Position numbers and translations under genes: made by a program | Shown here: in pieces, positions 1 through 9,788 of the stretch | How the letters are laid out: each line of letters starts with the position of its first letter | How positions within the stretch are numbered: the first letter of the stretch is position 1 | Origin: CAMDHY01 sp046156265 | GTDB lineage: Bacteria > Pseudomonadota > Alphaproteobacteria > Rhizobiales > Segnochrobactraceae | Assembly: GCF_046156265.1 (NCBI RefSeq) | Contig: NZ_JAWDIR010000033.1 | Location: forward strand, 62,001-126,000 | Length of the DNA: 64,000 nucleotides | Reading direction: 5' to 3' | Notes under the pieces: generated by a model | Told to the model about the DNA's origin: nothing | Seen by the model: only the letters and a program-made list of their open reading frames with translations | Database searches by the model: none

Positions 1-1066
1 TCGCGGCGTACGTGAGGGCGCGGAAGCGCTCGCCGTCGAACACAAACTCCGCCAACCCGCCGCAATCGCCGATGCCGCGGCCCTTCGAGAAGGCCGACAG
101 CACCATGCCGTCGTCGGAGAGGCCGGGGTTGACGAGGGCGGCGTAATCGTCGTCCTCGCCCATCGACATGACGGCGCCGGCGCCGGGCACCTCGAAGCGC
201 GCCGGCTGCGGCTTGCCCGCGCCGGCGACCCAGAACTCGTAGGTGAAGTTGTAGGCGCCGGCGCTGACGCAGACGCCCCACAAGGTGCGGTCGCCCGCGA
301 GCGTCACGGCCATTTCCTTCGGGTCGATCGGGCAGTCGTCGGCGCTGGCGGCGGGGATGCCGGCCGGGCGGCGCTTCGGCGGCGGCGAGAGCTCGCTCAT
401 CGCGACCGCCGTGACGACCGGGGCGGCCGGGGCCGCCGGGACCTTGCTCGCGGCAGCGGAGCCAGTGGCGACCAGCGCCGTGACGCCGCCGGCGCGGCCC
501 TGCTCCGCATCCATGTAGCGCAGGCTCGCCGACGAGCCGGACAGCGAGACGGGCGAGGACGACAGGCTCTTGCTGCCATCGAGCAGTTCAACGGTAAGCC
601 CCTTCGCCGGCAGCAGGGCAGCGATCACGGCGGCCGCGTCACTGCCGGTGAGGCGGGCGCGGACGAAGTCGCCGTCGAGCTCGGCCGTGAACACGTCAGA
701 CGGCAGGCCGGGCCCCTTGCCGCCGTCGAGCCGGAGGCGCAGACGTGGCGCGGCCGGCGTCGTCTCGGCATAGACGACGACGCTCACCTCCGGCGCGGCG
801 GCCGGTCCGGCGGCGCGGGCGATCTTGACGAAGGCGGAGCCGGCGCCGTCCGCCGGCGCCATCCCGAGGGCGGTGCAGGCGAGCGTGTTGTCGCAGCCGA
901 TCACCCAGTCGCGGAAGGTCTTCAATTCCCCGGCGCGGTCGGCGGCCAGCGCCGGACCGCCGGCCGCGAGAAGCGCCGCGATGGCGAAGGCTGCGAGGCC
1001 GTTCGACGCCCGGCCTGGCGCGTGCACGGGCTGGCCGGTGCCGGTGGTGGTGCCGATCGTGACCAT
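1..1066 (-). CDS. DUF1176 secreted protein, C-terminus cut by window edge
   Basis: Reading leftward from an ATG at 1066, an open frame of 355 codons runs off the left edge with no stop, so the C-terminus is missing. Residues about 20-45 are a hydrophobic run ending in ALAAD, which looks like a signal peptide with an unusually long n-region; a shorter start is possible. The mature part begins with KTFRDWVIGCDN, and near the edge there is a GDCGG-AEFVFDGERF stretch. Both are typical of the DUF1176 family of periplasmic proteins of unknown function in alphaproteobacteria. Family assignment is from recognition of these motifs; no role can be given. Confidence 0.75.
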   Translation of the reverse strand, partial: MVTIGTTTGTGQPVHAPGRASNGLAAFAIAALLAAGGPALAADRAGELKTFRDWVIGCDNTLACTALGMAPADGAGSAFVKIARAAGPAAAPEVSVVVYAETTPAAPRLRLRLDGGKGPGLPSDVFTAELDGDFVRARLTGSDAAAVIAALLPAKGLTVELLDGSKSLSSSPVSLSGSSASLRYMDAEQGRAGGVTALVATGSAAASKVPAAPAAPVVTAVAMSELSPPPKRRPAGIPAASADDCPIDPKEMAVTLAGDRTLWGVCVSAGAYNFTYEFWVAGAGKPQPARFEVPGAGAVMSMGEDDDYAALVNPGLSDDGMVLSAFSKGRGIGDCGGLAEFVFDGERFRALTYAA

Positions 1067-1157
1067 GCTCGCCCTCGCGTGCTCGTCGCGCCGCCGCCCG
1101 GCGCGCCGCCGAAGGTAGCGAGCGCGGCCGGCGCGGCAAAGACCCCGCGTATCGCCG

Positions 1158-2093
1158 CTACTGCACCATCGCCGCTGTCGCCTCCACCGGGGCGGCGGCG
1201 CTCTTCACCGGGGTCGGGGCGGCCGTGCCGGCGCCCAGCGCCGAGATCGCCGGCCCGACCGGTGCCGTCGGGGCGGGCGTGGCCGCGGCGGCGGACGTGG
1301 CCGCCGTACCCGTGCCGGTGGCCGGCGCCGACGCCTCGCTCCAGCGGGCGGCGAGGCTGCCCGCGATCATGCCGGCGATGCACTCGTAGCCCTGGTCGTT
1401 CATGTGGAAGGCGTCGCGCCACAGCATCGACACCGGCTGCGGCCGGCCCGCCCAGTAGCGCATCGCATCATAGCGGCGCACCAGCGGCACGCCCCGGCGG
1501 GCGGCGAGGTCGGCGATCACGGTCACCGCCTGCCGGTAGCCGGCGTTGTCGGCGATGCGCGGATAGAACTGCGGGTCCATCAGCACCGCGTCGATGCCCT
1601 GGGCCTCGAGCCAGACCAGCCCGTCCTCGACGATCGCGGCCATGGTGTCGAGGCCGACGCCGCGCACGGCGTCGTTGGTGCCGACCTGCCAGATGACGAG
1701 GTCCGGCCTTACCGCGGCGACTTCGGTCCTGAGGCGCGCGGCGGTGGTGGCGACCACCTCGCCGCCGACGCCGCGGTTGACCACCCGAACGGCCGCGCCG
1801 GGAACGCGGGAGGCGAGGTGGACGGCGAGGCGGGCGGGATAGGTGTGGCCGGCATCGGACGCGCCGACGCCTTCGGTCGAGGAGGAGCCGATCGCGAGGA
1901 TCGTCGCCGCGCCGCCGCTGGCGATGCGGGCGCGGGTGCGCTCGAGGCCGCCGGTGAAGCCGAGGAGCTCCTGCGGAACGGCACAGGCGTCGACGCCGTC
2001 GCCGGCGCGGGCCGGGTCGGCAAACGACAGGGCGATCACGGTCGCAAGGGAGAGGAGCGCGGCCGAGAGGCGGCCGACACGCGGACGGAACAT
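1158..2093 (-). CDS. SGNH/GDSL-family hydrolase, secreted
   Basis: 311 residues from the ATG at 2093; the open frame continues upstream but only this start gives a signal peptide (hydrophobic residues 8-25, cleavage likely after ADPARA). SGNH blocks are visible: IGSSSTEG at residues 68-75 (nucleophile Ser), NRGVGG at 106-111 (oxyanion Gly), GTND at 138-141 (oxyanion Asn) and DAFH at 227-230 (catalytic Asp and His). The family comprises esterases and acyl-hydrolases acting on lipids, glycans or peptidoglycan modifications; the substrate here is unknown. The last roughly 55 residues are a low-complexity Ala/Pro/Thr tail, probably disordered. It stands alone, divergent from the peroxiredoxin gene. 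Confidence 0.8.
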   Translation of the reverse strand: MFRPRVGRLSAALLSLATVIALSFADPARAGDGVDACAVPQELLGFTGGLERTRARIASGGAATILAIGSSSTEGVGASDAGHTYPARLAVHLASRVPGAAVRVVNRGVGGEVVATTAARLRTEVAAVRPDLVIWQVGTNDAVRGVGLDTMAAIVEDGLVWLEAQGIDAVLMDPQFYPRIADNAGYRQAVTVIADLAARRGVPLVRRYDAMRYWAGRPQPVSMLWRDAFHMNDQGYECIAGMIAGSLAARWSEASAPATGTGTAATSAAAATPAPTAPVGPAISALGAGTAAPTPVKSAAAPVEATAAMVQ

Positions 2094-2429
2094 GCAGTAT
2101 CTCCGACGGCGGCGCCGAGCCAGCGCCACCGGGTACTCGAGACATCCCCGCGGGAAACCGGCTAACACGATGGCCGCCGCACCACCATGCATGGTTCCAT
2201 CACGAAGGTTCACATTCCGTTTCGGCGCTGCAAGGCGGCGTGCGTGGCGCCCCCATTTCGCCGGACGCGTCCCACGCGGAACGCCATGCCCCCGGTGGCG
2301 CCCTCCGGGAAACCCCGCGGCTCGCCGCCGGGGCGCCGCTGCGATAGGCTTCCGGCCGCCTTCGAAACGAGTGAGTGCCGTAGCAGGCGGACGATGCCGG
2401 CCGCGGTTCCGACAAACGGGAGAGCCACC
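2094..2429. other. Intergenic region, divergent SGNH hydrolase / peroxiredoxin
   Basis: A 336-base divergent spacer holding the promoters of both neighbours. An open frame upstream of the peroxiredoxin could extend it to 2187, but its translation is Arg/Pro-rich and does not resemble the family, so I treat it as non-coding. A 12-base palindrome ACCATGCATGGT lies at 2184-2195. No clear promoter hexamers or RNA gene seen. Confidence 0.5.
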
Positions 2430-3068
2430 ATGACGATCCGCCTGGGCGACATCGCGCCGGACTTCACCGCCGAGACGACCGAGGGCACCATCCACTTCCA
2501 CGAGTGGCTGGGTTCCTCCTGGGGCGTGCTGTTCTCGCACCCGAAGGATTTCACGCCGGTCTGCACCACCGAGCTCGGCACCGTCGCGCGGCTGAAGCCG
2601 GAGTTCGACCGCCGCAACGTCAAGGTGATCGGGCTGTCGGTCGACCCGCTCGACGCCCATGGCCGCTGGGCCGCCGACATCGCCGAGACGCAGGGCCACG
2701 CGCCCAACTTCCCGATGATCGCCGACGCCGACCGCAAGGTCTCCGACCTCTATGGAATGATCCACCCGAACGCCAGCGACACCATGACGGTGCGCTCGGT
2801 GTTCATCATCGGGCCGGACAAGAAGCTGAAGCTGTCGCTGACCTATCCGGCCTCGACGGGGCGCAATTTCGAGGAGATCCTGCGCGTCATCGACTCGTTG
2901 CAGCTCACCGCCAAGTTCTCGGTGGCGACGCCGTCGGACTGGAAGAACGGCGAGGACGTCATCATCGTGCCGTCGGTCTCCGACGAGGCGGCGAAGGAGA
3001 AGTTCCCGGGCGGATGGAAGACGCTGAAGCCCTATCTCAGGATCGTGCCGCAGCCGCGCTCGAGCTGA
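2430..3068 (+). CDS. Peroxiredoxin, 1-Cys Prx6 type
   Basis: 212 residues, the usual length for Prx6-type peroxiredoxins, which reduce hydrogen peroxide and organic hydroperoxides in the cytoplasm. The thioredoxin fold starts at once (IRLGDIAPDFTAETTEG), with the peroxidatic motif DFTPVCTTE and Cys45 as the only cysteine in the protein, which is why it is assigned to the 1-Cys class needing an external thiol for recycling. The long C-terminal part (SVATPSDWKNGEDVIIVPSV) is the Prx6 dimerisation extension. The ATG at 2430 follows GGGAGAGCC. The next gene starts 20 bases after its stop, so the two may be co-transcribed. Confidence 0.93.
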   Translation: MTIRLGDIAPDFTAETTEGTIHFHEWLGSSWGVLFSHPKDFTPVCTTELGTVARLKPEFDRRNVKVIGLSVDPLDAHGRWAADIAETQGHAPNFPMIADADRKVSDLYGMIHPNASDTMTVRSVFIIGPDKKLKLSLTYPASTGRNFEEILRVIDSLQLTAKFSVATPSDWKNGEDVIIVPSVSDEAAKEKFPGGWKTLKPYLRIVPQPRSS

Positions 3069-3088
3069 GGCCGACCGAGCTCCATCCT

Positions 3089-3802
3089 GTGCGGGGGACC
3101 GCGGCCGACGGCGCGGTCGCTGGTGCGGCGGCGCCTGCCGTCGCCACCGGCGAGCACGTCGTGCTGCTGCACGGCATCCTGCGCTCGCCGCGGCAGATGC
3201 GACGGCTCGAGCGCCGGCTGGAGGCCGAGGGCTACACCGTCCACAACCTCGGCTACCCCTCGACCAAGCTCGGGCTTGCGGCACTCGTCGAGCACGTCCA
3301 CGCGGCGCTGTCGGCACCGGCGGTGGCCGACGCCATCGCGGCCGCGCCGGCCATCCACTTCATCGGCTACTCCCTCGGCGGGCTGATCACGCGCGCCTAC
3401 CTGAAGCGCCACCGGCCGGAGAAGCTCGGCCGCGTCGTCTTGCTCGCGACCCCCAACCACGGCTCCGAGGTCGCTGACGCCTTGCGCCGCCTCGCCCCCT
3501 ATCGCTGGATCGCCGGACCCGTCGGCCAGGAGCTCTGCACCGACCAGGCGGCCGTGGCGGACCTGTTCGGGCCGATCGACTATCCCTGCGGCGTGCTCGC
3601 CGGCGACGTCTCCCTCGACCCGTTCGGCAACCTCGTGCTGCCTCGCCCGCACGACGGCAAGGTGTCCGTGGAGAGCACGCGGCTTGCCGGCATGGCCGAC
3701 CACCGCGTCGTCCACGCCGGCCACACCTTCTTCCCCGTCGACGACCGCGTCATCGAGGAGACGGTGCGGTTTCTGCGCGAGGGGCGGTTCGGGCCGGGGT
3801 GA
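3089..3802 (+). CDS. Alpha/beta hydrolase, lipase-like
   Basis: 237 residues from a GTG at 3089; there is no in-frame ATG nearby and no strong ribosome site, so the start is uncertain. Alpha/beta hydrolase features: HVVLLHGILRS near residue 25 (oxyanion HG motif), a GYSLGG nucleophile elbow near residue 93, LLATPNHGSEV after it, a conserved Asp around VSLDPF or HDGKVS, and the final HTFF with the catalytic His. The pattern resembles cytoplasmic triacylglycerol-lipase/EstA-like proteins. Substrate unknown. It lies 20 bases downstream of the peroxiredoxin on the same strand. Confidence 0.8.
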   Translation: MRGTAADGAVAGAAAPAVATGEHVVLLHGILRSPRQMRRLERRLEAEGYTVHNLGYPSTKLGLAALVEHVHAALSAPAVADAIAAAPAIHFIGYSLGGLITRAYLKRHRPEKLGRVVLLATPNHGSEVADALRRLAPYRWIAGPVGQELCTDQAAVADLFGPIDYPCGVLAGDVSLDPFGNLVLPRPHDGKVSVESTRLAGMADHRVVHAGHTFFPVDDRVIEETVRFLREGRFGPG

Positions 3803-4031
3803 GGGCGGCGGGCGAAGCCTGGTGAAGGCACCGCCGGGACGTCGCGCAGACGCTGACTGGCGCCGTGCCCCCTCGAAGCACGGACTGCCCCCCTGACGCT
3901 CCCGAGACCTGTGCACCTTCGCCGCACCCACCTTTCAACCTTGGCGCGAATTTTCGACTTTTCCGGCACACGGGTGTGTGAAATGCTCCTCATACGGGTG
4001 ATTTCCGAAACCTTTGGGTGCACGAGGGCCA

Positions 4032-4904
4032 ATGGGCAGCGCAAACTTCCTCCGGCTTGTTTCCTATACCGCTGAAAACACCGTTGAACGACAAGGCGGT
4101 TCCTCCTTTACCGTTTCATGGGAAGGAGACCCCCTGGAAGTCGGCGATGCAGTGAGAACCGGGGTCACAAGCGGCAAGATCTATTTGGGATTGACCGATA
4201 ATGGCGAGTTGGTCCTGCAGATCGTCGCGACCGGACAGATACAGCTCGCGACCAATTCTTCGTATTCAGTCGGTGACCCTCTGCCGAGCTACTCGGCGGT
4301 GAGCTATCCGCCCTGCTTTCTCCCGGGCACGACGATCGCGGTGCCCGGAGGGGAGTGCAGGGTCGAAGACCTGAGGGCCGGATCTCTGGTCACCACCGTG
4401 GAAGGGCGCCCACAGGTCATCCGCTGGATCGGACGGAAGTCGCAGTCATCGGCACTGTTGCCGGAGGCGGTGCGGCCTATCCGACTGTCGGCTGGGGCGC
4501 TTGGAGACGGGTTGCCGGTGCGTGACCTCCGCGTCACCGCCGATCACGCCCTTCTCATCGACGGGCTGCTCGTCCAGGCAGGCGCGCTCGTCAACGGGCG
4601 GACCATCGTCAGGATGACGGCCGAGGAACTCGGCGACACCTTCACAGTCCATCACATCGAGCTCGACGATCACGCCCTGGTGCTGGCCGAGGGCGTTCCG
4701 GCGGAGACCTTCGTCGACAACGTCACTCGCCGTCGCTTCGACAACTATGATGAGTACGAGGACCTCTACGGCAACGTCGCTCCCCTGATCCGGGAGATGG
4801 CTCTCCCCCGGGTCAAGTCAGCGCGCCAGTTGCCGGCCGCGCTGCGGCGGCGTCTCGAGGCGGCGGCGGGCGAGACCGCCCCGCCGGCGACGGACGCGGC
4901 CTAG
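4032..4904 (+). CDS. Hint (hedgehog/intein-like) domain protein
   Basis: 290 residues from the ATG at 4032, chosen because GAGGG precedes it; a TTG 18 bases upstream is in frame but has no such site. Residues 1-94 are a Gly/Ser/Thr-rich beta-type segment with no family I recognise. A Hint domain follows: catalytic Cys95 in CFLPGTTI, VEDLRAGSLVTT, IRWIGRK, AGALGDGLPVRDL, the block-B TADH at 169-172, and HHIELDDHALVLAEG. Hint domains of this class in alphaproteobacteria are presumed autoprocessing modules, often on secreted or surface proteins; no signal peptide is visible. The gene, especially its first third and its upstream region, is visibly more A+T-rich than its neighbours, suggesting transfer. 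Confidence 0.85.
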   Translation: MGSANFLRLVSYTAENTVERQGGSSFTVSWEGDPLEVGDAVRTGVTSGKIYLGLTDNGELVLQIVATGQIQLATNSSYSVGDPLPSYSAVSYPPCFLPGTTIAVPGGECRVEDLRAGSLVTTVEGRPQVIRWIGRKSQSSALLPEAVRPIRLSAGALGDGLPVRDLRVTADHALLIDGLLVQAGALVNGRTIVRMTAEELGDTFTVHHIELDDHALVLAEGVPAETFVDNVTRRRFDNYDEYEDLYGNVAPLIREMALPRVKSARQLPAALRRRLEAAAGETAPPATDAA

Positions 4905-4966
4905 CGTCCGTCGCTGTTCGACGGCCCGGACGACCGGCGGCGGCCGGAAACCCCGCGCTGCCGGCC

Positions 4967-5860
4967 TCACAGATGGCGCTTGAACCAGGCGCACTGGGCG
5001 GCAGACGAGATCTCGAAGGGCTTTCCCGTGTAGGCCTCGAAGTGGCCGCCGGGCAGCACGACGAGGTCTTTCGGCTCGAGCGCTTCCTCGAAGGCGCGGG
5101 CGGTGAGGTCGAAGGGGGTGAGGTGGTCGCCGGCCGCGACGACGACCATCAGCGGCGTCGGGGCGATGCGGGCGATGTAGGTGGCCGGCTCGTATTCGGT
5201 GAAGAGCTCGATCGAGTGCAGCGTCACCTCGTTCGTCCACGCGTCCGTGTGCTCGGCGGCGAAGCGGGTGAAGAACTCGTAGGTGTCGGCAGTCGGCAAC
5301 GCGCACGGCTGGCCCTCGGGCGCCGTCACCGGCATGCGCATGCCCGGCTCGCCGCGGGCGCGTCCCGCGCGATCGGCGTCGAAGGCGGCGCGCAGGCCCG
5401 CCCAGTGGTCGCCGCGGACGAGGCGGCGGGCGGTCTCGAGCCCGTAGGTGAGCGGCACCTGCGCGACGACGCACTTCACCCGCCGGTCGATGGCGCCGAC
5501 GACCAGCACATGACCGCCGGAATAGCTCGAGCCCCAGACGCCGATGCGGGCCGGATCCACCGACGGCATCGTCTGGGCGAAGGTGATCGCGTCGCGGTAG
5601 CCGTTGACCTGCGCCCACGGGTCGATGTGGCCGCGCGGCGCGCCGTCGCTGACGCCGAGATTGCGGTGGTCGTAGACGAGCACGCCGAGCCCGGCCCGCT
5701 GGAACACCTCGGCGAAGCCCGAAAGGTGGATCTCGCGCGTCGCCGAGAAGCCGTGGGCCATGATGACGATCGGAGCCGGCCCGTCGACGCCTTCGGCCGG
5801 ATAGTGCCAGGCGCGCAAAGTGACGCCGTCCTCGGTGCTGAACTCGACGTCGTGGCGCAT
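4967..5860 (-). CDS. Alpha/beta hydrolase (dienelactone hydrolase / S15-like)
   Basis: 297 residues starting at an ATG preceded by GGGAGG. The fold is indicated by IVIMAHGFSAT (oxyanion loop, residues about 31-41), VYDHRNLGVSDG, the nucleophile elbow GVWGSSYSGG near residue 107, a C-terminal VVAAGDHLTPF with the acid, and LPGGHFEAY with the catalytic His. The arrangement resembles dienelactone hydrolase or Xaa-Pro-peptidase-related esterases. It is divergent from an AraC-type regulator 234 bases away, a layout common for a catabolic enzyme and its regulator; the substrate is not evident. Confidence 0.82.
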   Translation of the reverse strand: MRHDVEFSTEDGVTLRAWHYPAEGVDGPAPIVIMAHGFSATREIHLSGFAEVFQRAGLGVLVYDHRNLGVSDGAPRGHIDPWAQVNGYRDAITFAQTMPSVDPARIGVWGSSYSGGHVLVVGAIDRRVKCVVAQVPLTYGLETARRLVRGDHWAGLRAAFDADRAGRARGEPGMRMPVTAPEGQPCALPTADTYEFFTRFAAEHTDAWTNEVTLHSIELFTEYEPATYIARIAPTPLMVVVAAGDHLTPFDLTARAFEEALEPKDLVVLPGGHFEAYTGKPFEISSAAQCAWFKRHL

Positions 5861-6094
5861 CGCCGTTTCCTCCCGCGAAGGTCTGTTGTGACCGCCGCTC
5901 TTCCATCGGCGGCGACGCCGACGAGCCTAGAGGCGCGGCGACCCCGCCGCTTGGACGGGAGGGAAGGCCGGCTTGGACATCGGGGAACACCGCCGCTGAT
6001 CGGCGCCGTCGTCAGCCGGGCGGCACGGTGGTAGGCTCGCTGTTGCCGACCACCCGCAGAGGTGGCGGCGCGGGGAACGGCCGGGACGACGGCG

Positions 6095-7063
6095 ATGCAC
6101 GGTCACTGGGACACGCGGGGGCTCGCCCCGTCTGACGCCGGCGAGGGCGTGCGGGCGGAGCTGAGCCGCGTCCACCTGCCGTGGACGCTGACCGAGTGCC
6201 GGCCGGAGCCGTTCGGCGTCCGCCTCGCCTGGCAGGGCCTCGGCGACGGCACGCTCGTCGAGTATCGCGGCGCGCCCTGCGCCGGCCACCGCCGCGCGCG
6301 CGAGATCCGGCGCACGGAGCGGGCCTATGCCGGCCTGCTGCTGGTGCTGTCCGGTCGCGAGCACGTCCGCCAGGGCGAGGGCGCCGTGGAGCTCCGCGCC
6401 GGCGACCTGTTCCTCTGGGACGGCACGCGGCCGATCGACTTCTGCGTGCCGGCCCCCCTGCACAAGCTGACGCTGCTGGTGCCGCGCGAGCGGCTGGAGC
6501 GATCGCTCGGACGGGGCACGCCGCCCTGGGGGCGGATCGCGACGGACACCGGCAACGGTGCGCTGCTCGCCGGCCACCTCGCAGCGCTCGGTCGTCTCGC
6601 CGGCGGGCTCGGCGCATCGACCGCGGGGCTATCGGTCGACTTCGCCCTCGACCTCCTCGCCGGCCTGGTGGCACCCCCCGCGACCAGCGGGGCGTCCGGC
6701 CTGCGCGCGCGCGCCGGCGCCCTGATCGACCGCCACTTCGACGATCCCGGGCTGACGCCGACACGGCTCGCGAGCCTCCTCGACGTGACGCCGCGCTATC
6801 TGCACATGGCCTTTTCCGCGACCGGCGGCACGGTGGCGGAGCGCATCCGCGCCCGCCGGCTCGAGCGGCTCGCGCGCGACCTTGCCGACCCGCGGCTCGC
6901 CGGCCGCAGCGTCACGATGCTGGCGCTCGCCGCCGGTTTCGACGACCCGGCGCACGCCAGCCGCGCCTTCCGGCGGGCGACGGGAACGAGCCCGTCGGCC
7001 TTCCGGGCGACGGCACTGGGGCGGCCACACGGTCCCGGCGGCGCCGATGAGGAAGAGGCCTGA
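6095..7063 (+). CDS. AraC-family transcriptional regulator
   Basis: 322 residues from the ATG at 6095; an in-frame GTG at 6062 would add 11 residues and cannot be excluded. The N-terminal 180 residues look like the AraC-type cupin sensor domain (LLLVLSGREHVRQGEG, LRAGDLFLWDGTRPIDF). The C-terminal 100 residues hold the double helix-turn-helix: TPTRLASLLDVTPRYLHMAFS and VTMLALAAGFDDPAHASRAFRR-TGTSPSAFR. It probably controls the divergent hydrolase gene at 4967-5860, by analogy with such pairs; that link is inference. Confidence 0.88.
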   Translation: MHGHWDTRGLAPSDAGEGVRAELSRVHLPWTLTECRPEPFGVRLAWQGLGDGTLVEYRGAPCAGHRRAREIRRTERAYAGLLLVLSGREHVRQGEGAVELRAGDLFLWDGTRPIDFCVPAPLHKLTLLVPRERLERSLGRGTPPWGRIATDTGNGALLAGHLAALGRLAGGLGASTAGLSVDFALDLLAGLVAPPATSGASGLRARAGALIDRHFDDPGLTPTRLASLLDVTPRYLHMAFSATGGTVAERIRARRLERLARDLADPRLAGRSVTMLALAAGFDDPAHASRAFRRATGTSPSAFRATALGRPHGPGGADEEEA

Positions 7064-7158
7064 ACGCGGAAGACGTCAGAGCTTGAGACTTCAGGGCCGA
7101 TGACGGTGGGGTCCAACCCGGCGCCCGCCTGGTCCGGGCTCGGCGTTCCGGACGTCCC

Positions 7159-7917
7159 TCAGTCGAGCCGCTTGGCGGCGAAGCGCAGGCGGACGTAGTC
7201 GGCCGTCCAGCCACCCGAGCGATCCCGCAGGCTCCACGCGCAGAGCGCCTCGACGGCGGCGAGGATGTCGTTGCGCTCGTCCTCGGTGAAACCGCCGAGG
7301 AAGGGGTTGGCGAAGGTGTCGAGCCAGCCGGCGAGGCCGGTCGGCAGTGGCGTCGGCCGCGGGATGGCGGCGATCGACAGCACCTCGAAGCCGGCGTCCT
7401 CCAGCAGCTGCGAGAACTCGCCGACGGTTGGGTAGGTCCACGGCATGCGCGTGCGGGCGTCGACGCCGTGGCGCTCGAGGACGGCGATCAGCGCGGTGAC
7501 GATCGCCGCGACGTTACCGTGGCCGCCGAACTCGCCGACGAAGCGGCCGCCGGGCACCAGCGCCCGGCGCACGCCGGTCGCCACCGCTGCGTGGTCGGGC
7601 ATCCAGTGCAGGGCGGCGTTGGTGAACACCGCGTCGAAGGCCTGCGAGAACGGCAGCCGCTGGCCATCGCCGACGCGGGCATCGAGGCCGCGGGCGCGGG
7701 CGGCGGCGACGAGCTCGGGCGAGGCGTCGAAGCCGGTGACGATGGCGCCGCGGGCGGCGAGCTCTTCCGTCAGCACGCCGTCGCCGCAGCCGAGATCGAG
7801 GATGCGCTCGCCGGGGCGCGGATCGAGCAGGTCGACCACCGGGCCGCCGAGCGCCGGCACGAAGCCGGCGTTGCGGGCATAGTCGGCAGCGGACCAGATC
7901 TGGGCGGGCTGAGACAT
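7159..7917 (-). CDS. Class I SAM-dependent methyltransferase
   Basis: 252 residues. The SAM-binding core is clear: motif I ILDLGCGDGVLTEELAARG near residues 39-57, the acidic end of strand 2 in VTGFDAS, an RVGDGQRLPF segment, and FTNAALHWMPDH after motif IV. The LHWM pattern is typical of the trans-aconitate methyltransferase / ubiE-like group of small-molecule methyltransferases. The substrate cannot be predicted. It is convergent with the AraC regulator and separate from rpoH2 downstream. Confidence 0.85.
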   Translation of the reverse strand: MSQPAQIWSAADYARNAGFVPALGGPVVDLLDPRPGERILDLGCGDGVLTEELAARGAIVTGFDASPELVAAARARGLDARVGDGQRLPFSQAFDAVFTNAALHWMPDHAAVATGVRRALVPGGRFVGEFGGHGNVAAIVTALIAVLERHGVDARTRMPWTYPTVGEFSQLLEDAGFEVLSIAAIPRPTPLPTGLAGWLDTFANPFLGGFTEDERNDILAAVEALCAWSLRDRSGGWTADYVRLRFAAKRLD

Positions 7918-8086
7918 CCGGCGACCCTTCAGAGGCGATGGCGACCGTCATCACGGACGGCCGCCGCCTCCCCCTACAGGAAGCGGCCGGCGGGGGCCAG
8001 TGTGGCACGCGTTGCACGCCCTGCACCGGGCCTGAAAGCGCGGCCCGGCTACCCGCACGAGCACCCTGGCCGGCCCCCTCGCCGGC

Positions 8087-8959
<873 letters not shown>

Positions 8960-9095
8960 GGCGTCCTCGCTCGCGCCTCGCGCCCCCTTGGCAACGATAC
9001 GCGCAGGCTCGCCTTACGGATCAGCGGCAACTTTCTTTCTGGACAGGCATGCGAGCCGGACCGGAGGGTCCGCTGCGGGACCGGGCCCGAATGCG

Positions 9096-9120
9096 AAAAG
9101 GGCGGCCCGCGGGCCGCCCT
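9096..9120 (-). terminator. Intrinsic terminator of carD
   Basis: On the minus strand a perfect 20-base palindrome of GGGCGGCCCG and its complement (9100-9119) is followed by TTTTCG (9096-9099). It lies 42 bases past the carD stop and before rpoH2, giving carD its own transcript end. Confidence 0.8.
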
Positions 9121-9161
9121 GTCTCACTGCCCACTGCCTGGCGTGCTGCCGGAAGCGACCG

Positions 9162-9788
9162 TCAGGCCGCCTCTTCCTGCTCGCTCGGCTCTTCGTCGAG
9201 GTCGGTCTCGGACTCGGCGTCGCCCTCGGCCTCCGCGCCGGCTTCCGCCGTGCGGGCGCCGCGGCGCGGGCTCTTGGCGAGCTGGCCCTCGATGCGGCGG
9301 ACCGCCTCGGTCTCGGAGATCTGCTCGACGACGGCGATCTCGCGCGCCATGCGGTCGAGCGCCGCCTCGTAGAGCTGACGCTCGGAATAGGACTGCTCGG
9401 GCTGGCTGTCGGCACGGAACAGGTCGCGCACCACCTCGGCGATGGCGATGAGGTCGCCGGAGTTGATCTTCGCCTCGTATTCCTGGGCGCGGCGGGACCA
9501 CATCGTGCGCTTGACGCGGGCGCGACCGCGCACGGTGTCGAGCGCCTTCGCCACGGTGGTCTCGTCGGCGAGCTTTCGCATGCCGACCGAGGCGACCTTG
9601 GCCACGGGCACGCGCAGCGTCATCTTGTCCTTCTGGAACGTGACGACGATCAGCTCGAGCTTGTGTCCGGCGACCTCGCGCTCCTCGATCGCGACGATCT
9701 GACCGACGCCGTGCGACGGATAGACGACGTACTCGTTCGTCCGGAAGCCCTGACGGTGGCCGGTCTTCTTCGCGGTGGTGGTAGCCAT
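9162..9788 (-). CDS. carD: CarD-family transcriptional regulator
   Basis: 208 residues from the ATG at 9788; the frame stays open upstream but the sequence before it is Arg/Pro-rich and unlike the family. Residues about 15-75 are the RNA-polymerase-interaction (Tudor-like) domain: NEYVVYPSHGVGQIVAIEEREV and VTFQKDKMTLRVPVAKV. The rest is the helical DNA-binding part, including MWSRRAQEYEAKINSGDLIAIAEVVRDL. The last 45 residues are Glu/Ala-rich and probably disordered. CarD binds the polymerase beta subunit and stabilises open promoter complexes at many housekeeping promoters. The neighbouring gene fdxA is also the usual neighbour in rhizobia. Confidence 0.93.
   Translation of the reverse strand: MATTTAKKTGHRQGFRTNEYVVYPSHGVGQIVAIEEREVAGHKLELIVVTFQKDKMTLRVPVAKVASVGMRKLADETTVAKALDTVRGRARVKRTMWSRRAQEYEAKINSGDLIAIAEVVRDLFRADSQPEQSYSERQLYEAALDRMAREIAVVEQISETEAVRRIEGQLAKSPRRGARTAEAGAEAEGDAESETDLDEEPSEQEEAA

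Noticed and set aside
2187..2429. N-terminal extension of the peroxiredoxin
   Set aside because: Arg/Pro-rich and unlike Prx6, while the start at 2430 has a ribosome site and gives the normal length.
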